Shown here piece by piece: positions 49,861 to 58,395 of a stretch of DNA of 64,000 nt. The DNA comes from an uncultured Eggerthella sp. (GTDB lineage Bacteria; Actinomycetota; Coriobacteriia; Coriobacteriales; Eggerthellaceae): contig CAUHNN010000008.1 of the NCBI GenBank assembly GCA_959607715.1, forward strand, positions 20,757 through 84,756, written 5' to 3'. Numbering within the stretch: position 1 is the first letter of the stretch; each line of letters opens with the position of its first letter. Made by a program: the position numbers and the translations under genes. A model generated the notes under the pieces. It did not search any database and was not told where the DNA came from. It saw only the letters and a list, made by a program, of their open reading frames with translations.

Positions 49861-49879
49861 CCCATAGTATACTTATGGG
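49861..49879. promoter_or_regulatory. thrC -10 region with overlapping inverted repeat
   Basis: CCCATA and TATGGG flank GTATACT, so the TATACT -10 element (49868-49873) of thrC lies inside an inverted repeat. The leader to the ATG is about 30 nt. Confidence 0.5.
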
Positions 49880-49907
49880 ACACCACAACCTCGTGAAAGA
49901 TGGGACT

Positions 49908-51449
49908 ATGACCGCCAACCATTACATCGATACTCGCGGAAACTGCACTTCACCTTCAACCTTCACCGAAGCCGTCGTGAAGGGCCTCGCCGATGGCGGC
50001 GGGCTGTTCGTTCCCGTTTCCCTGCCGAAGCTCGACCTTGAAGACATCCTCGCCCTCGCCGAGCTCCCGTACGCGCAGCGCGCTGCCTACCTCTACCGGT
50101 CCTTCGGCGTCGACCTCCCCGACGAAACGGTCGATGCGCTCATGGCAGACACCTACGGATCCCAATTCGACGATGAGGCCATCTGCCCCATCACCTCGCT
50201 CGACGAAACGACCCATGTCCTCGAACTCTGGCATGGACCCACGAGCGCCTTCAAGGACATGGCCCTCCAGTGTCTCCCCCGTTTCTTCAGCGCGAGCGCA
50301 TCGCACCTACGAGAGCAGGGAACGATCGATCACTCGTTCCTCATCCTCGTCGCCACCTCAGGCGATACGGGAAAGGCCGCCCTTGAGGGCTTCAAGGGCC
50401 AGCCGGGCGTGAAGATCGCCGTCATGTACCCTGACGGCGGCGTCAGCGACATCCAGTACAAGCAAATGGCCACGCAGGCCGGCGACAATGTCATGGTGTG
50501 GGGGGTCTCGGGGAACTTCGACGATTGTCAAACGGGCGCCAAAAACGTCTTCGGAGATGAAGCGTTCAATGAGGCGCTCATGAAATCCAAGCAGGTTGCC
50601 CTCTCCAGTGCCAATTCCATCAACTGGGGTCGATTGCTCCCCCAGGTCGTCTACTACGTCTCCAGCTACGCTCAGCTCGTCAAAGACGGCAAACTCGAAG
50701 CCGGCCAAACGCTTGACGTCTGCGTCCCTACCGGAAACTTCGGAAACATCCTTGCCGCTTGGTACGCTAAGACGATCGGCACGCCCCTCGGAACGCTGTT
50801 CTGCGCAAGCAACGAGAATCGTGTCCTCACCGACTTCATCGAGTCGGGAACCTACGACATCACCGACCGCGAATTCGTCCTTACCCCCTCGCCGTCGATG
50901 GACATCCTCGTGTCCTCAAACGTCGAACGCCAGCTCTTCGAGCTAAGCGGCCGCAACGCGGAAGCGATCTCGGGCTGGATGGACGATCTCAAGCAGACCA
51001 AGTCCTTCGTGATCGACGACAAAACGCGCACGAAGCTCCAGGAGGCATTCAAGGCGGAATCGGTCGATAACGCCACCTGCCTCGCCACCATCAAGGACGT
51101 ATTCGACAAGCACGGCTACCTCATCGACCCTCATACCGCGGTTGCCTACAAAGCAGCCGAGCGGCTGAAGGGCGAAAACCCCGTTCTCATCGCCTCGACG
51201 GCGCATTGGGCGAAATTCGGCGAAAACGTATACCGTGCGCTTCACTCCATGGCTCCGGCAAGCGATCTTCCCGCCGAAGTTGCGTCCCTCAGCGGGTGCG
51301 AACTCAACGAGCTGATCGCGAAAGAGACCAATCAGACCCATATTCCCGCCGGTCTTGCCGAGCTCGACCGCCTGCCTATTCGCTTCAAGACCATCATCGA
51401 CGGCAACGTCGCCGCCATCGAATCGGCGGTCGACGAATTCCTCTCATAA
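49908..51449 (+). CDS. thrC: Threonine synthase
   Basis: 513 residues from ATG 49908 (MTANHYIDTRGN); the frame opens further up but lacks homology there. This is the long type 2 form. It converts O-phosphohomoserine to threonine with PLP. Visible are DGGGLFVP, the PLP lysine (K116) in GPTSAFKDMALQ, ATSGDTGKAALEG, S-A-N-S-I-N-W-G-R-L and CVPTGNFGN, the phosphate-binding loop. With lysC and asd at the left end, most of the threonine branch enzymes except homoserine dehydrogenase and kinase are seen. Followed by a strong terminator. Confidence 0.97.
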   Translation: MTANHYIDTRGNCTSPSTFTEAVVKGLADGGGLFVPVSLPKLDLEDILALAELPYAQRAAYLYRSFGVDLPDETVDALMADTYGSQFDDEAICPITSLDETTHVLELWHGPTSAFKDMALQCLPRFFSASASHLREQGTIDHSFLILVATSGDTGKAALEGFKGQPGVKIAVMYPDGGVSDIQYKQMATQAGDNVMVWGVSGNFDDCQTGAKNVFGDEAFNEALMKSKQVALSSANSINWGRLLPQVVYYVSSYAQLVKDGKLEAGQTLDVCVPTGNFGNILAAWYAKTIGTPLGTLFCASNENRVLTDFIESGTYDITDREFVLTPSPSMDILVSSNVERQLFELSGRNAEAISGWMDDLKQTKSFVIDDKTRTKLQEAFKAESVDNATCLATIKDVFDKHGYLIDPHTAVAYKAAERLKGENPVLIASTAHWAKFGENVYRALHSMAPASDLPAEVASLSGCELNELIAKETNQTHIPAGLAELDRLPIRFKTIIDGNVAAIESAVDEFLS

Positions 51450-51481
51450 TCGCACAACGGAAGATTCCCACTGCTGGATCC

Positions 51482-51521
51482 GAAGGGCGCGCCGAGCTTT
51501 ACGGCGCGCCCTTCTTTTCCC
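51482..51521 (+). terminator. Rho-independent terminator after thrC
   Basis: A 13-bp perfect stem (GAAGGGCGCGCCG with its complement, 7-nt loop) followed by TTTTCCCC. Confidence 0.9.
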
Positions 51522-51568
51522 CTGAGCCACCGGCACCACGAGGTCCCAAGCGACAAGCTACAAGCGAC

Positions 51569-52096
51569 CTAAGATAGAAGACTCTGCCCTTCCACACGCG
51601 CGCTCACGCGATCGCAAGCATCCCGGGCGAGACGAATCCCTATAACAAGCTCCATCACCTTGACGCATTCGACATCGGCCTTAAGCGAAGGATCGACGAT
51701 ACGCTCCCTTTCGAGCCCTTCGGACTGCCCCATCTCCACGGGAACATCCTCCACGATCGGCGGAGAAGCAACGCACGGCACCGTTCTCAAGGGCAGTGCG
51801 CTTCGATCGCTTGACTGGGCCCTTTTACCCGGGGCCTCTTCCAGCGAAGGCCTCTCGGGAATGCCTTGGTCTCCCTCGAAAACGTGCAAACAACCGTAAC
51901 AAACGTCCATATCCGAAAACGTCACCGCATGACAGACGGGACATTCCTTGAGCAACGCCCCCGTCGGTTCGGGGCTTCTCGAAGACGTCGAATCCTCCTT
52001 GAGCGAAATCCGCCCGCGCTCTCTGGCGCCTGTGCCATTACTGCGCGCCAAACTCCTCGTCTTCGTTCTCTCTTCCGCCGTCATCCTTCGATACAT
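51569..52096 (-). CDS. Zinc-ribbon protein at the end of the Tad operon
   Basis: 175 residues from ATG 52096 behind AAAGGAT. An unstructured basic start is followed by a C4 zinc ribbon CPVCHAVTFSDMDVCYGC, then a low-complexity acidic/proline stretch and a short helical end (VKVMELVIGIRLARDACDRV). No membrane segment is visible. Not recognised as a named family. The start overlaps the DUF192 gene by 16 bp, so it belongs to the Tad operon, perhaps as a regulatory or assembly accessory. Confidence 0.65.
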   Translation of the reverse strand: MYRRMTAEERTKTRSLARSNGTGARERGRISLKEDSTSSRSPEPTGALLKECPVCHAVTFSDMDVCYGCLHVFEGDQGIPERPSLEEAPGKRAQSSDRSALPLRTVPCVASPPIVEDVPVEMGQSEGLERERIVDPSLKADVECVKVMELVIGIRLARDACDRVSARVEGQSLLS

Positions 52097-52428
52097 GTCA
52101 TGATCCTTTCTCCAACCCGATACCATGGCCCGTCATCAGAAGAGCGTCTCTCAAGCACCGCCTGCGCGTGACGAACGCGAACGACCCTTCCTGGCCGAAC
52201 GGACCTCTCCGAATAAAGCACCCGCCCATCGATCCCGACGAAAGCGACGTCGAGATCATTGCCCATCCCGAACGTATGGATAGATGAGCACGGAACGATC
52301 ATCAGAACGCATCCAGGAGGGCGAGGGGCAAGAAAACCCCGGACCCTCTCGATGAAACTCCCAGCCACTATCAAGGGGGCGGACCAACCTTCCCCGAGCC
52401 CCTCTTCGCCGCACGCAAGCTCACCCAT
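52081..52428 (-). CDS. DUF192 family protein in the Tad operon
   Basis: 115 residues. The stretch MIVPCSSIHTFGMGNDLDVAF followed by VGIDGRVLYSE and V-R-H-A-Q-A-V-L-E-R matches DUF192, where F-x-M-x-x-x-L-D-v-a-F is the signature. Function is unknown. Here it has no signal peptide. It starts 8 bp inside the upstream lipoprotein gene with GGGAGG as ribosome-binding site, so it is coupled to it. Confidence 0.75.
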   Translation of the reverse strand: MGELACGEEGLGEGWSAPLIVAGSFIERVRGFLAPRPPGCVLMIVPCSSIHTFGMGNDLDVAFVGIDGRVLYSERSVRPGRVVRVRHAQAVLERRSSDDGPWYRVGERIMTCIEG

Positions 52429-52927
52429 CGCTTCGACCTCCCTCCCTCGACCACTGAAACACGACGCTCGTCCCCGAAGGGACCTCTACGAATGTCACCG
52501 CCAACCATCGATACTCACCTTCCTCCTTTGCGAATGTAGCGAAGGAACAGCTTCCGCTTTCGACCTTCGTCCATCCCCTCCCCTCTAGCGCAGCGGCGCA
52601 CTCTCCACTCACCTCAGAAACGCTTTTCCCTTCTTCGAAATAACCGACGGAACCCTCTTGTCCGGAGGCTATCCACTCTCGTCCCTCCCCCGATGCAACC
52701 TCGCTTTCAAAGCCCTCGGGGAGCTCATGGGAATATAAACGCTCCCATGAAATAGATAGGGATGAATCAGGGGAAACACCCACCGAAGAAACGAGGGACC
52801 CGACCACACCGCGCGCTCCCTCCAAGACGATGCTCGACGACGAGGCTTTCCCCAATTGGCAAGCGGCGAAGACCAACGCGACCGAGAGAGCGGCGAGAGC
52901 AGCGAGCTTCCCGCTTCGACACCTCAC
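52421..52927 (-). CDS. Probable lipoprotein of the Tad operon
   Basis: 168 residues from a GTG that overlaps the TadE-like stop (GTGA). The N-terminus is a short basic segment and a hydrophobic stretch ending VFAACQ, so a lipoprotein signal with cysteine 23 is likely. The mature part is acidic, with two later cysteines (GECAAALE and GSCSFATF) and no recognised domain. Position in the pilus operon suggests an envelope-bound assembly or anchoring factor. Confidence 0.65.
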   Translation of the reverse strand: MRCRSGKLAALAALSVALVFAACQLGKASSSSIVLEGARGVVGSLVSSVGVSPDSSLSISWERLYSHELPEGFESEVASGEGREWIASGQEGSVGYFEEGKSVSEVSGECAAALEGRGWTKVESGSCSFATFAKEEGEYRWLAVTFVEVPSGTSVVFQWSREGGRSDG

Positions 52928-53355
52928 AAGATCACCCCCGGCTTATACGCCGAAACCGTCATCGACTCGCCATGTTCAAGGGGAGGGAACGCCACGCCGA
53001 AAGCGCCATCGATCGTGCCCGAGCCGAACAGCGTCGGCTGAAATGACAGCGTGCCGGTAAAGGTGACCAATCCGCCCTCGACCCCCGAAGACCCGACCGC
53101 CACCTCCACGCCGTCCCCAAGGCCCGATCCCTCGATCGAGGCCTCTATCAACGAACAGCTTTGCTCGACCCCTTGGCCATATGCAGGAGACACGCCATAC
53201 GTACACACCGCTTCGCGGAACAGCGCATCAAAATGAGCGCACTCGGAAAAGAACAGCAAAGCATTAACGGCGATCAGGGCGACGATCAGGGCGACCGGGA
53301 AGAATACGACGAACTCGATCGTCATCTGCCCGCGCCTCGAAAAGATCATCTCCAT
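52924..53355 (-). CDS. TadE-like pseudopilin (second copy)
   Basis: 143 residues. RRGQMTIEFVVFFPVALIVALI fits a type IVb prepilin signal: cleavage after G, glutamate at +5, then a hydrophobic helix. The rest is a small extracellular domain with two cysteines. TadE-like minor pilins prime or regulate Flp pilus assembly. The start lies 10 bp inside the TadG-like gene and the end overlaps the lipoprotein gene by 4 bp. Confidence 0.8.
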   Translation of the reverse strand: MEMIFSRRGQMTIEFVVFFPVALIVALIAVNALLFFSECAHFDALFREAVCTYGVSPAYGQGVEQSCSLIEASIEGSGLGDGVEVAVGSSGVEGGLVTFTGTLSFQPTLFGSGTIDGAFGVAFPPLEHGESMTVSAYKPGVIL

Positions 53356-55496
53356 TGCCTCACCCCCGTCCAGCTCGCCACGATCGCCCTAAGCGAATCG
53401 ATCGCCTCCTGAATCGAAGCCGATAACCCATCCGTAACGGCAACGGGAAGCGTGATGGTGATGGGAAGCTCGATCAAGCCGTCGAACACGACCAGCGTCC
53501 CCACCTGGAATTCGCCTCCCAGCTCTTCCACCGTATCGAGCGCTGCCGTCTCGACAGCCGACAGTGCCCCATTGAATCCGCTTTCCCCCGCCGCCGAAAG
53601 GGCCCCTCTCTTTATCTCGAGAAACTTTGCGGACCACTTCGAAGAGTCCCCCTCGAGAACATGACTCGAATTCACCACGACCGCCTTGCGGGCCCTTAGA
53701 TCGGGAGGATCGAATCCACACGCCTCGACCAAGCCTTTCAACTCATCAGCAGCCCAGTTCCCTAATCCGCTTGCGCTCGCCAAAGGTACCGATCCAAGCA
53801 ACTGATCGATGCTTGAGCAAAGGGCATCGTGTCCTTGGGCGTAAACCGTCAAAAGGGTCGACCACATCTCCAGAACAACGTGAGCGCCGACAGGAGCGGC
53901 ACCGGCCTCCTTCAGGCCATCGAGGAAAGACGTCAACACGGTCTCCCCTTCACTCGACTCCTCGGGAACGAGCGTCGCGGCGGATAGGGCTGCTCGCGCA
54001 CCTAAAGAGCCAACCCCCGCCGAGTCCACCAACGGCGAAGGGAATGCCGTCGAAGACGTCCCCCTATCGACCACCAGCGCAATGGCCCCGCTTCTCCCCG
54101 GAGGCGAACAATCGATCCTCTGGGACAACACCTCCTCTAAACCGTTCGTCAGTCCATCGAAAAGATCTCCCGCCATGGATTTCACTTCCTGAGATAGAGG
54201 CGCGAACTCATTGTAGGCACGCTCATATTCTTCGGCGGCTTTCGCAACTTCGTTGTAGTGGTATTCGAAGCCGTTTTCGATGCTGCTCGATGCTGCAGCG
54301 ACCTTTCCCATACTTGATGCGGCAAGGTGACAGCGCGGGCACACGCTATACGCACTCGAACGATCAGCGTCGGAAAGGGATCTATCGTCAACGCGGCTTG
54401 ACCCGACCATCCCGGGACAACCCTCCCAAGCATGGATGGAAAGCTGTCCCGTGCCGCTCATCGTCGCCGGAAAGCACCGGTCGGTGTAGAGTTTCGTCTG
54501 CTTCATCTCTTCGGTGTTCTTTGGCAAACGGGGAAACGAAGAGTCGAAGGAGTCGGCCGTCTCATGAACGTAGCCAGCCCCCACCGTTTCAACCGCATAG
54601 GCATAGAATCTCTTCCTCAGTGAAGAATTGGCCTGCTCATCAACGGAATCCGACTGAGGAGATTCGTTGCGATAACGACTCTCGTAATACGCCTTCGCGC
54701 GAGCCAGAGAAGCCGAAAAACTCCATGTCTCCACCGAAGAGAAGAACGGGTTGTCTTCCCCCGATAGAGATGCGAGCTTCCCTGCCCGCTCATACATGCA
54801 GTACTCCGACCTGCTTCCCGAATCGTGCCTGAAGCCATGATCTTTCCAACGATTGGCCTCGCTCGCCGCCTCTTCGGCTTTGGCCGCCTCCTCCATGAGA
54901 TCCTCACTCGAGGCGTCGGTCGCCTCGAGGGCGGTATCCGATTCGTCGAAGTCGAGCAGCCCCCCATTCTCCATCTCCCAAGGAACAAGCAGGGCAAACC
55001 CCTCGTACGAAGACCCATCCGCTCCACCCGAGTTCGCATCAAGCACCTCTTGGGCCCGAGCCGCCGCCAAAACGGGCAAGGCGCGCGCGAGCTTCTCTAG
55101 CGATTCCTGCGCCGATGAGGCGAAGGAATCCCTCGCCTGCTTCAATGAACGCGCCGCGTCGAAAAACCCCTTGGCGAATCCCGCCGCAGGAGGCGCGCAG
55201 GCGCAGACGACGCCTAAGGCCGCGGACACGAGAGCGGCCAGGGAAAGGGTGAATACGACGGCGTCGCAAACTGACACGACGATATAGAACTCACCGACCA
55301 CGTTCTCCGCGGCCAAGCACGCGGCATCGGCAACATCCTGCACCTGGGAAGACGCGGTGTTTATCTCATAAACGCGGGCGCAGGTGAAAATCAGGGAGAG
55401 CGATATAAGCAAGGCGAGGGCCATCCCTACCGTGGAAAAGCCTTCCCCTTTCCAGAATAGGGAAGAAGGACGCCGTTCCCTTCGTCCGCCCATCAC
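53346..55496 (-). CDS. Large TadG-like pilus assembly protein
   Basis: 716 residues. The N-terminal GEGFSTVGMALALLISLSLI is a TadG-type signal-anchor but lacks the +5 glutamate of true prepilins. ASSQVQDVADAACLAAENVV follows, a hallmark of Flp-locus TadE/TadG proteins. A second hydrophobic region (VVSVCDAVVFTLSLAALVSA) gives a hairpin in the membrane. Most of the protein is extracellular: long helical segments, a cysteine-rich middle (CPRCH and paired cysteines) and a C-terminal beta-rich part. Family members sit at the pilus tip or base. Overlaps both neighbours (4 and 10 bp). Confidence 0.7.
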   Translation of the reverse strand: MMGGRRERRPSSLFWKGEGFSTVGMALALLISLSLIFTCARVYEINTASSQVQDVADAACLAAENVVGEFYIVVSVCDAVVFTLSLAALVSAALGVVCACAPPAAGFAKGFFDAARSLKQARDSFASSAQESLEKLARALPVLAAARAQEVLDANSGGADGSSYEGFALLVPWEMENGGLLDFDESDTALEATDASSEDLMEEAAKAEEAASEANRWKDHGFRHDSGSRSEYCMYERAGKLASLSGEDNPFFSSVETWSFSASLARAKAYYESRYRNESPQSDSVDEQANSSLRKRFYAYAVETVGAGYVHETADSFDSSFPRLPKNTEEMKQTKLYTDRCFPATMSGTGQLSIHAWEGCPGMVGSSRVDDRSLSDADRSSAYSVCPRCHLAASSMGKVAAASSSIENGFEYHYNEVAKAAEEYERAYNEFAPLSQEVKSMAGDLFDGLTNGLEEVLSQRIDCSPPGRSGAIALVVDRGTSSTAFPSPLVDSAGVGSLGARAALSAATLVPEESSEGETVLTSFLDGLKEAGAAPVGAHVVLEMWSTLLTVYAQGHDALCSSIDQLLGSVPLASASGLGNWAADELKGLVEACGFDPPDLRARKAVVVNSSHVLEGDSSKWSAKFLEIKRGALSAAGESGFNGALSAVETAALDTVEELGGEFQVGTLVVFDGLIELPITITLPVAVTDGLSASIQEAIDSLRAIVASWTGVRQWR

Positions 55497-56002
55497 GTCG
55501 CCTCCTCTCCCGTACGACCGAACTCAACCCAGGCCTGCGGATCGAGCCCCATTGGATTCCCCTCGACCCATCCCGGATAGTTCACCGAAGAAGCCTCCAC
55601 CGCGACAATGAAATTGCCGGCATCGTTGGTCAGGCCCAACACCGTAGCCCCCATATCGACAAGAGGAAGCGGCGCCACTTCCGTTCGAAGCGAGACCTTG
55701 GTCTCCGAAGTCTTCTCATCTCCTACAAGACCTATCTCCCAACTGCAACCGCCCTCGTGGACATGGAAGTTTTCCTGCTGAGGGATAGCCCCCAGCCGAC
55801 GGCGCAACGCCTCTTCGCATGCTGTGCGATCCTCCTGCGTCTCGCACGTCGCCAGCATGCGACACGCCTCGGCAGCGGCAGACTTCATAACGGTTCTGTC
55901 GAACAGGAGAATGCCCGGCTGAAGCATCATGAGCAGCAACAGGAAGATCAAAGGGATCAAAAACGCCCCTTCCACCGTCGCCTGCCCCGGTCTTTTCACC
56001 AT
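55493..56002 (-). CDS. TadE-like pseudopilin (first copy)
   Basis: 169 residues from ATG 56002 behind GGAGAGGAGG. KRPGQATVEGAFLIPLIFLLLL is a prepilin signal with G cleavage and E at +5. The extracellular part has several cysteines (RMLATCET, RTACEE, GGCSW) that could form disulfides. Minor pilin of the Tad system. It ends 4 bp inside the TadG-like gene. Confidence 0.8.
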   Translation of the reverse strand: MVKRPGQATVEGAFLIPLIFLLLLMMLQPGILLFDRTVMKSAAAEACRMLATCETQEDRTACEEALRRRLGAIPQQENFHVHEGGCSWEIGLVGDEKTSETKVSLRTEVAPLPLVDMGATVLGLTNDAGNFIVAVEASSVNYPGWVEGNPMGLDPQAWVEFGRTGEEAT

Positions 56003-56019
56003 GAAAACCTCCTCTCCGC

Positions 56020-56244
56020 TCAATACAAGAACACGTCGATCCATGCCCCGCTCGCAACGTCTTTTAAATGATGAGAAGCCGACTGAAGGGCATGGTCGAC
56101 GATCGCTCCTGCATCGAGAAACCGCCAAACAACCCCCAAGGCAATCACTAAGGCAAGAAACGCAGCGAGCACCAATGCGTACTCGACCGTTCCCTGGCCG
56201 GAACGGCTTAGCCTACAGACCGTTGATGCCTGAGGCGATCGCAT
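56020..56244 (-). CDS. Flp-type pilin-like protein
   Basis: 74 residues from ATG 56244, supported by AGGAG 7 nt upstream; the start lies 32 bp inside the preceding pilin gene. SRSGQGTVEYALVLAAFLALVIALG shows the G/QGTVEY class IVb prepilin motif, here with the canonical E-Y pair, and a hydrophobic helix, then a short amphipathic tail. It could be the major pilin or a minor one. Confidence 0.8.
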   Translation of the reverse strand: MRSPQASTVCRLSRSGQGTVEYALVLAAFLALVIALGVVWRFLDAGAIVDHALQSASHHLKDVASGAWIDVFLY

Positions 56245-56479
56245 CCCACAGCTCCTGGATCTTAGGCCGAAAAACCGTAATGGCGAGAATCGCGATGACC
56301 ACGAGAACACCGACCAGAATCGCGAATTCAACCGTCCCTTGACCAGGTCTTTTCATGTAATTCCGTGAAGCAAGGACCAGACCGGGAAGAGATCTGCCCC
56401 ACCGATTCCTCAAAGACCCGAAGCACGCCTTTCTCATCCGACGAATCGCTTCCATACCGCATTTCGCACCCATGTTCAT
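56213..56479 (-). CDS. flp: Flp pilin-like protein
   Basis: 88 residues from ATG 56479, which directly follows the tadC stop with GAGAGGTGG in front. An internal ATG at 56356 would give 47 residues, closer to a usual Flp pilin. KRPGQGTVEFAILVGVLVVIAIL carries the prepilin cleavage motif (G/QGTVEF) and the polymerisation helix, followed by a very short C-terminal part. If the strong upstream start is used, the leader before the cleavage site is about 45 residues, long for Flp. Confidence 0.75.
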   Translation of the reverse strand: MNMGAKCGMEAIRRMRKACFGSLRNRWGRSLPGLVLASRNYMKRPGQGTVEFAILVGVLVVIAILAITVFRPKIQELWDAIASGINGL

Positions 56480-56486
56480 CCACCTC

Positions 56487-57419
56487 TCACAATTCCATCA
56501 TCAACTCGAGCATGATTGGCCCGAGCACCAACACCAACATCGCCGGCAAAATGAGCGTTCCGACGGGAAGCAGCATCTTCACCGGAGCCTTCGCCACCCT
56601 CTCCTCCAACTTGGCCTTCCTAACCGATCTCGCTTCAAGGGCTAGGGCGTTAAGCCCATCAGCAAGGGAGGTTCCGAACCTCAACGAGCGAATAACGTTT
56701 TCAGCGAACCTCTCGAACAAGGGCGAATCGTACGATCGAGCTACCTTGTGCAAACCCTCATCACGACTAACGAATCCGTGCACCCATTGGCTTTGAGCAG
56801 ACGAGAGAGCTTGAGCGAGCGATCCCGAAAATCGACGATGGTAAAGGGACAGCGACTCATCGAACGACATACCGCTCTGAAGCCCCAGCACCACCACCTC
56901 GATCATCTGGGAAAGCTGCTGCTCCGCCACGCGCACTCTTAGGTCCATCTCCTCCTTAAGGGCCGAATCGATCGAACGCCATCCAAGGAAAAACCCTACC
57001 GAGCCAAGAACGAACGCCATCAACGGAGACAAGATGGAACCTGCGCACAAACAAGCGGCACTCGACAAAACCGATGCTCGGAGCCTCACCCCTCGTATGC
57101 CTCGATCGTTGACGAGACCCTCGAGACCCGCTTTCACCACCCGTCCCTCAAGACGACCAAGGCCGCGCGCTCCTCCGCAAGGGCGATCCCCCTCCGACGC
57201 TTTCCGGGAAAGGGAGAGCGCGCTTGCCAGGACATATCGAGAAAGACCCTCACATTCGAGATTGACGTGGAGAGCCTCGAGAAGAGAACCGACGCCCGCT
57301 CTGCCGATGAAATCTTTCGCCCGCCGTCGCGCGACAATGCGCTCATGGAGAAACGCGCCGCCAAAAATCCCCGTCGCGCCGGCAAAGACGAGGGAGAGCA
57401 GAACCATCGTCTCCTTCAC
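56487..57419 (-). CDS. tadC: Tad pilus platform protein TadC
   Basis: 310 residues of the type II secretion F family. Membrane helices lie at the N-terminus (VLLSLVFAGATGIFGGAFL), the middle (LSPLMAFVLGSVGFFLGW) and the C-terminus (LLPVGTLILPAMLVLVLGPI). The GspF cytosolic segment includes QMIEVVVLGLQSGMSFDESL and SLRFGTSLADGL. With TadB it forms the inner-membrane platform. It begins 1 nt after tadB. Confidence 0.9.
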   Translation of the reverse strand: MKETMVLLSLVFAGATGIFGGAFLHERIVARRRAKDFIGRAGVGSLLEALHVNLECEGLSRYVLASALSLSRKASEGDRPCGGARGLGRLEGRVVKAGLEGLVNDRGIRGVRLRASVLSSAACLCAGSILSPLMAFVLGSVGFFLGWRSIDSALKEEMDLRVRVAEQQLSQMIEVVVLGLQSGMSFDESLSLYHRRFSGSLAQALSSAQSQWVHGFVSRDEGLHKVARSYDSPLFERFAENVIRSLRFGTSLADGLNALALEARSVRKAKLEERVAKAPVKMLLPVGTLILPAMLVLVLGPIMLELMMEL

Positions 57420-57420
57420 A

Positions 57421-58395
57421 TCAGTTCACCTCCACCTTGAGCATCTTCTTCACAAGCCCTATACCCGCCACCTGCATCGCAAGAGCGACCGAAAGAAGCG
57501 CGACGCCGGGAACGCTCTCGAAAAACGGATCGAGAAATCCTGGGGAGACAAGGGAAAAAAGCCCTATGAGCGCGAAAGGGAGAACCGTCACCACCTGCGC
57601 CGACAGCTTCGCCTGGGCTGTCTGGGTCTTCAAGGAGCGCTTGAGATCGAGCTCGTCGACAACCGATTGACGCGTAGCCTCGAGAACTCCCTGCATGCTG
57701 CTTCCCGTTCGATGCTGGATCTCAAGCGCGGCCGCAAGGAACCTTGCTTCGGGTTCGACTCCGTCCCCCTCGAACACCGAAAGCGACTCATGGATAGTCC
57801 CGCCCATTTTAAGCACCCCATTCGACTCCGCGAACAGCAACCCCAATGGAGCAGGCGTGCTCCTTGCCACCTCTCCCATGGTCTGCTCAAAGGAATAGCC
57901 CACATGGGAGCACGCCTTCATCGACTGGATGGCTTCCGGCAAGCTTTCCCGCGTTCGCTCCCGAAGGCGGTCCTTCCTCTGCGAAGACCACAGCCCGACG
58001 ACGAGAAAAAGGCAGCACGATAAAGCCACCGCACAGACAAGAGATCCGGAAAGAAGGCCAGAAAGCAACGCAACGAAAAGAACTGAGATGAGCAGCCATT
58101 GGACGACGGCCCTCTTTCCGATGGTCAGGCCGGTAGCGGAAAGAGCATCTTGAAGCGAAACGACGTATCGATCGACAACCCTCACTCCGACAAGACGGTC
58201 AACGGCATTCCCGAGAAAGGGAACTCCCCGAGCAAGCACCCCTTGAGCAAAGGAAAGATTGCCGCCCGATGCCTCCATTGCCCGATTTTTGCGCAAAACG
58301 GACCTGCACGCCTCAATCGCGCATTTCGCAGTCAGGGCGCCGAACAGAGCTGCTCCAATGCACGCGCCTACGAAAGCCGCAGCGATTCCCTCCAT
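57421..58395 (-). CDS. tadB: Tad pilus platform protein TadB
   Basis: 324 residues from ATG 58395 (AGAGGAGGTGGGG upstream), overlapping tadA by 28 bp. Four hydrophobic segments are visible (N-terminal FVGACIGAALFGALTA, central LLISVLFVALLSGLL and SLVCAVALSCCLFLVVGLW, C-terminal VVTVLPFALIGLF onward). The GspF-like core is LPEAIQSMKACSHVGYSFEQ with HRTGSSMQGVLE. Partner of TadC. Confidence 0.9.
   Translation of the reverse strand: MEGIAAAFVGACIGAALFGALTAKCAIEACRSVLRKNRAMEASGGNLSFAQGVLARGVPFLGNAVDRLVGVRVVDRYVVSLQDALSATGLTIGKRAVVQWLLISVLFVALLSGLLSGSLVCAVALSCCLFLVVGLWSSQRKDRLRERTRESLPEAIQSMKACSHVGYSFEQTMGEVARSTPAPLGLLFAESNGVLKMGGTIHESLSVFEGDGVEPEARFLAAALEIQHRTGSSMQGVLEATRQSVVDELDLKRSLKTQTAQAKLSAQVVTVLPFALIGLFSLVSPGFLDPFFESVPGVALLSVALAMQVAGIGLVKKMLKVEVN

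Noticed and set aside
51540..51575. Short direct repeat CAAGCGAC twice near the end of the Tad operon.
   Set aside because: Only two 8-bp copies; it may contribute to a terminator stem but does not qualify as a repeat array or attachment site.
53627..54832. 401-codon plus-strand frame opposite the TadG-like gene.
   Set aside because: Composition is Ser/Arg/Pro-rich shadow sequence; the minus frame has a signal-anchor and overlaps its neighbours as expected in the operon.
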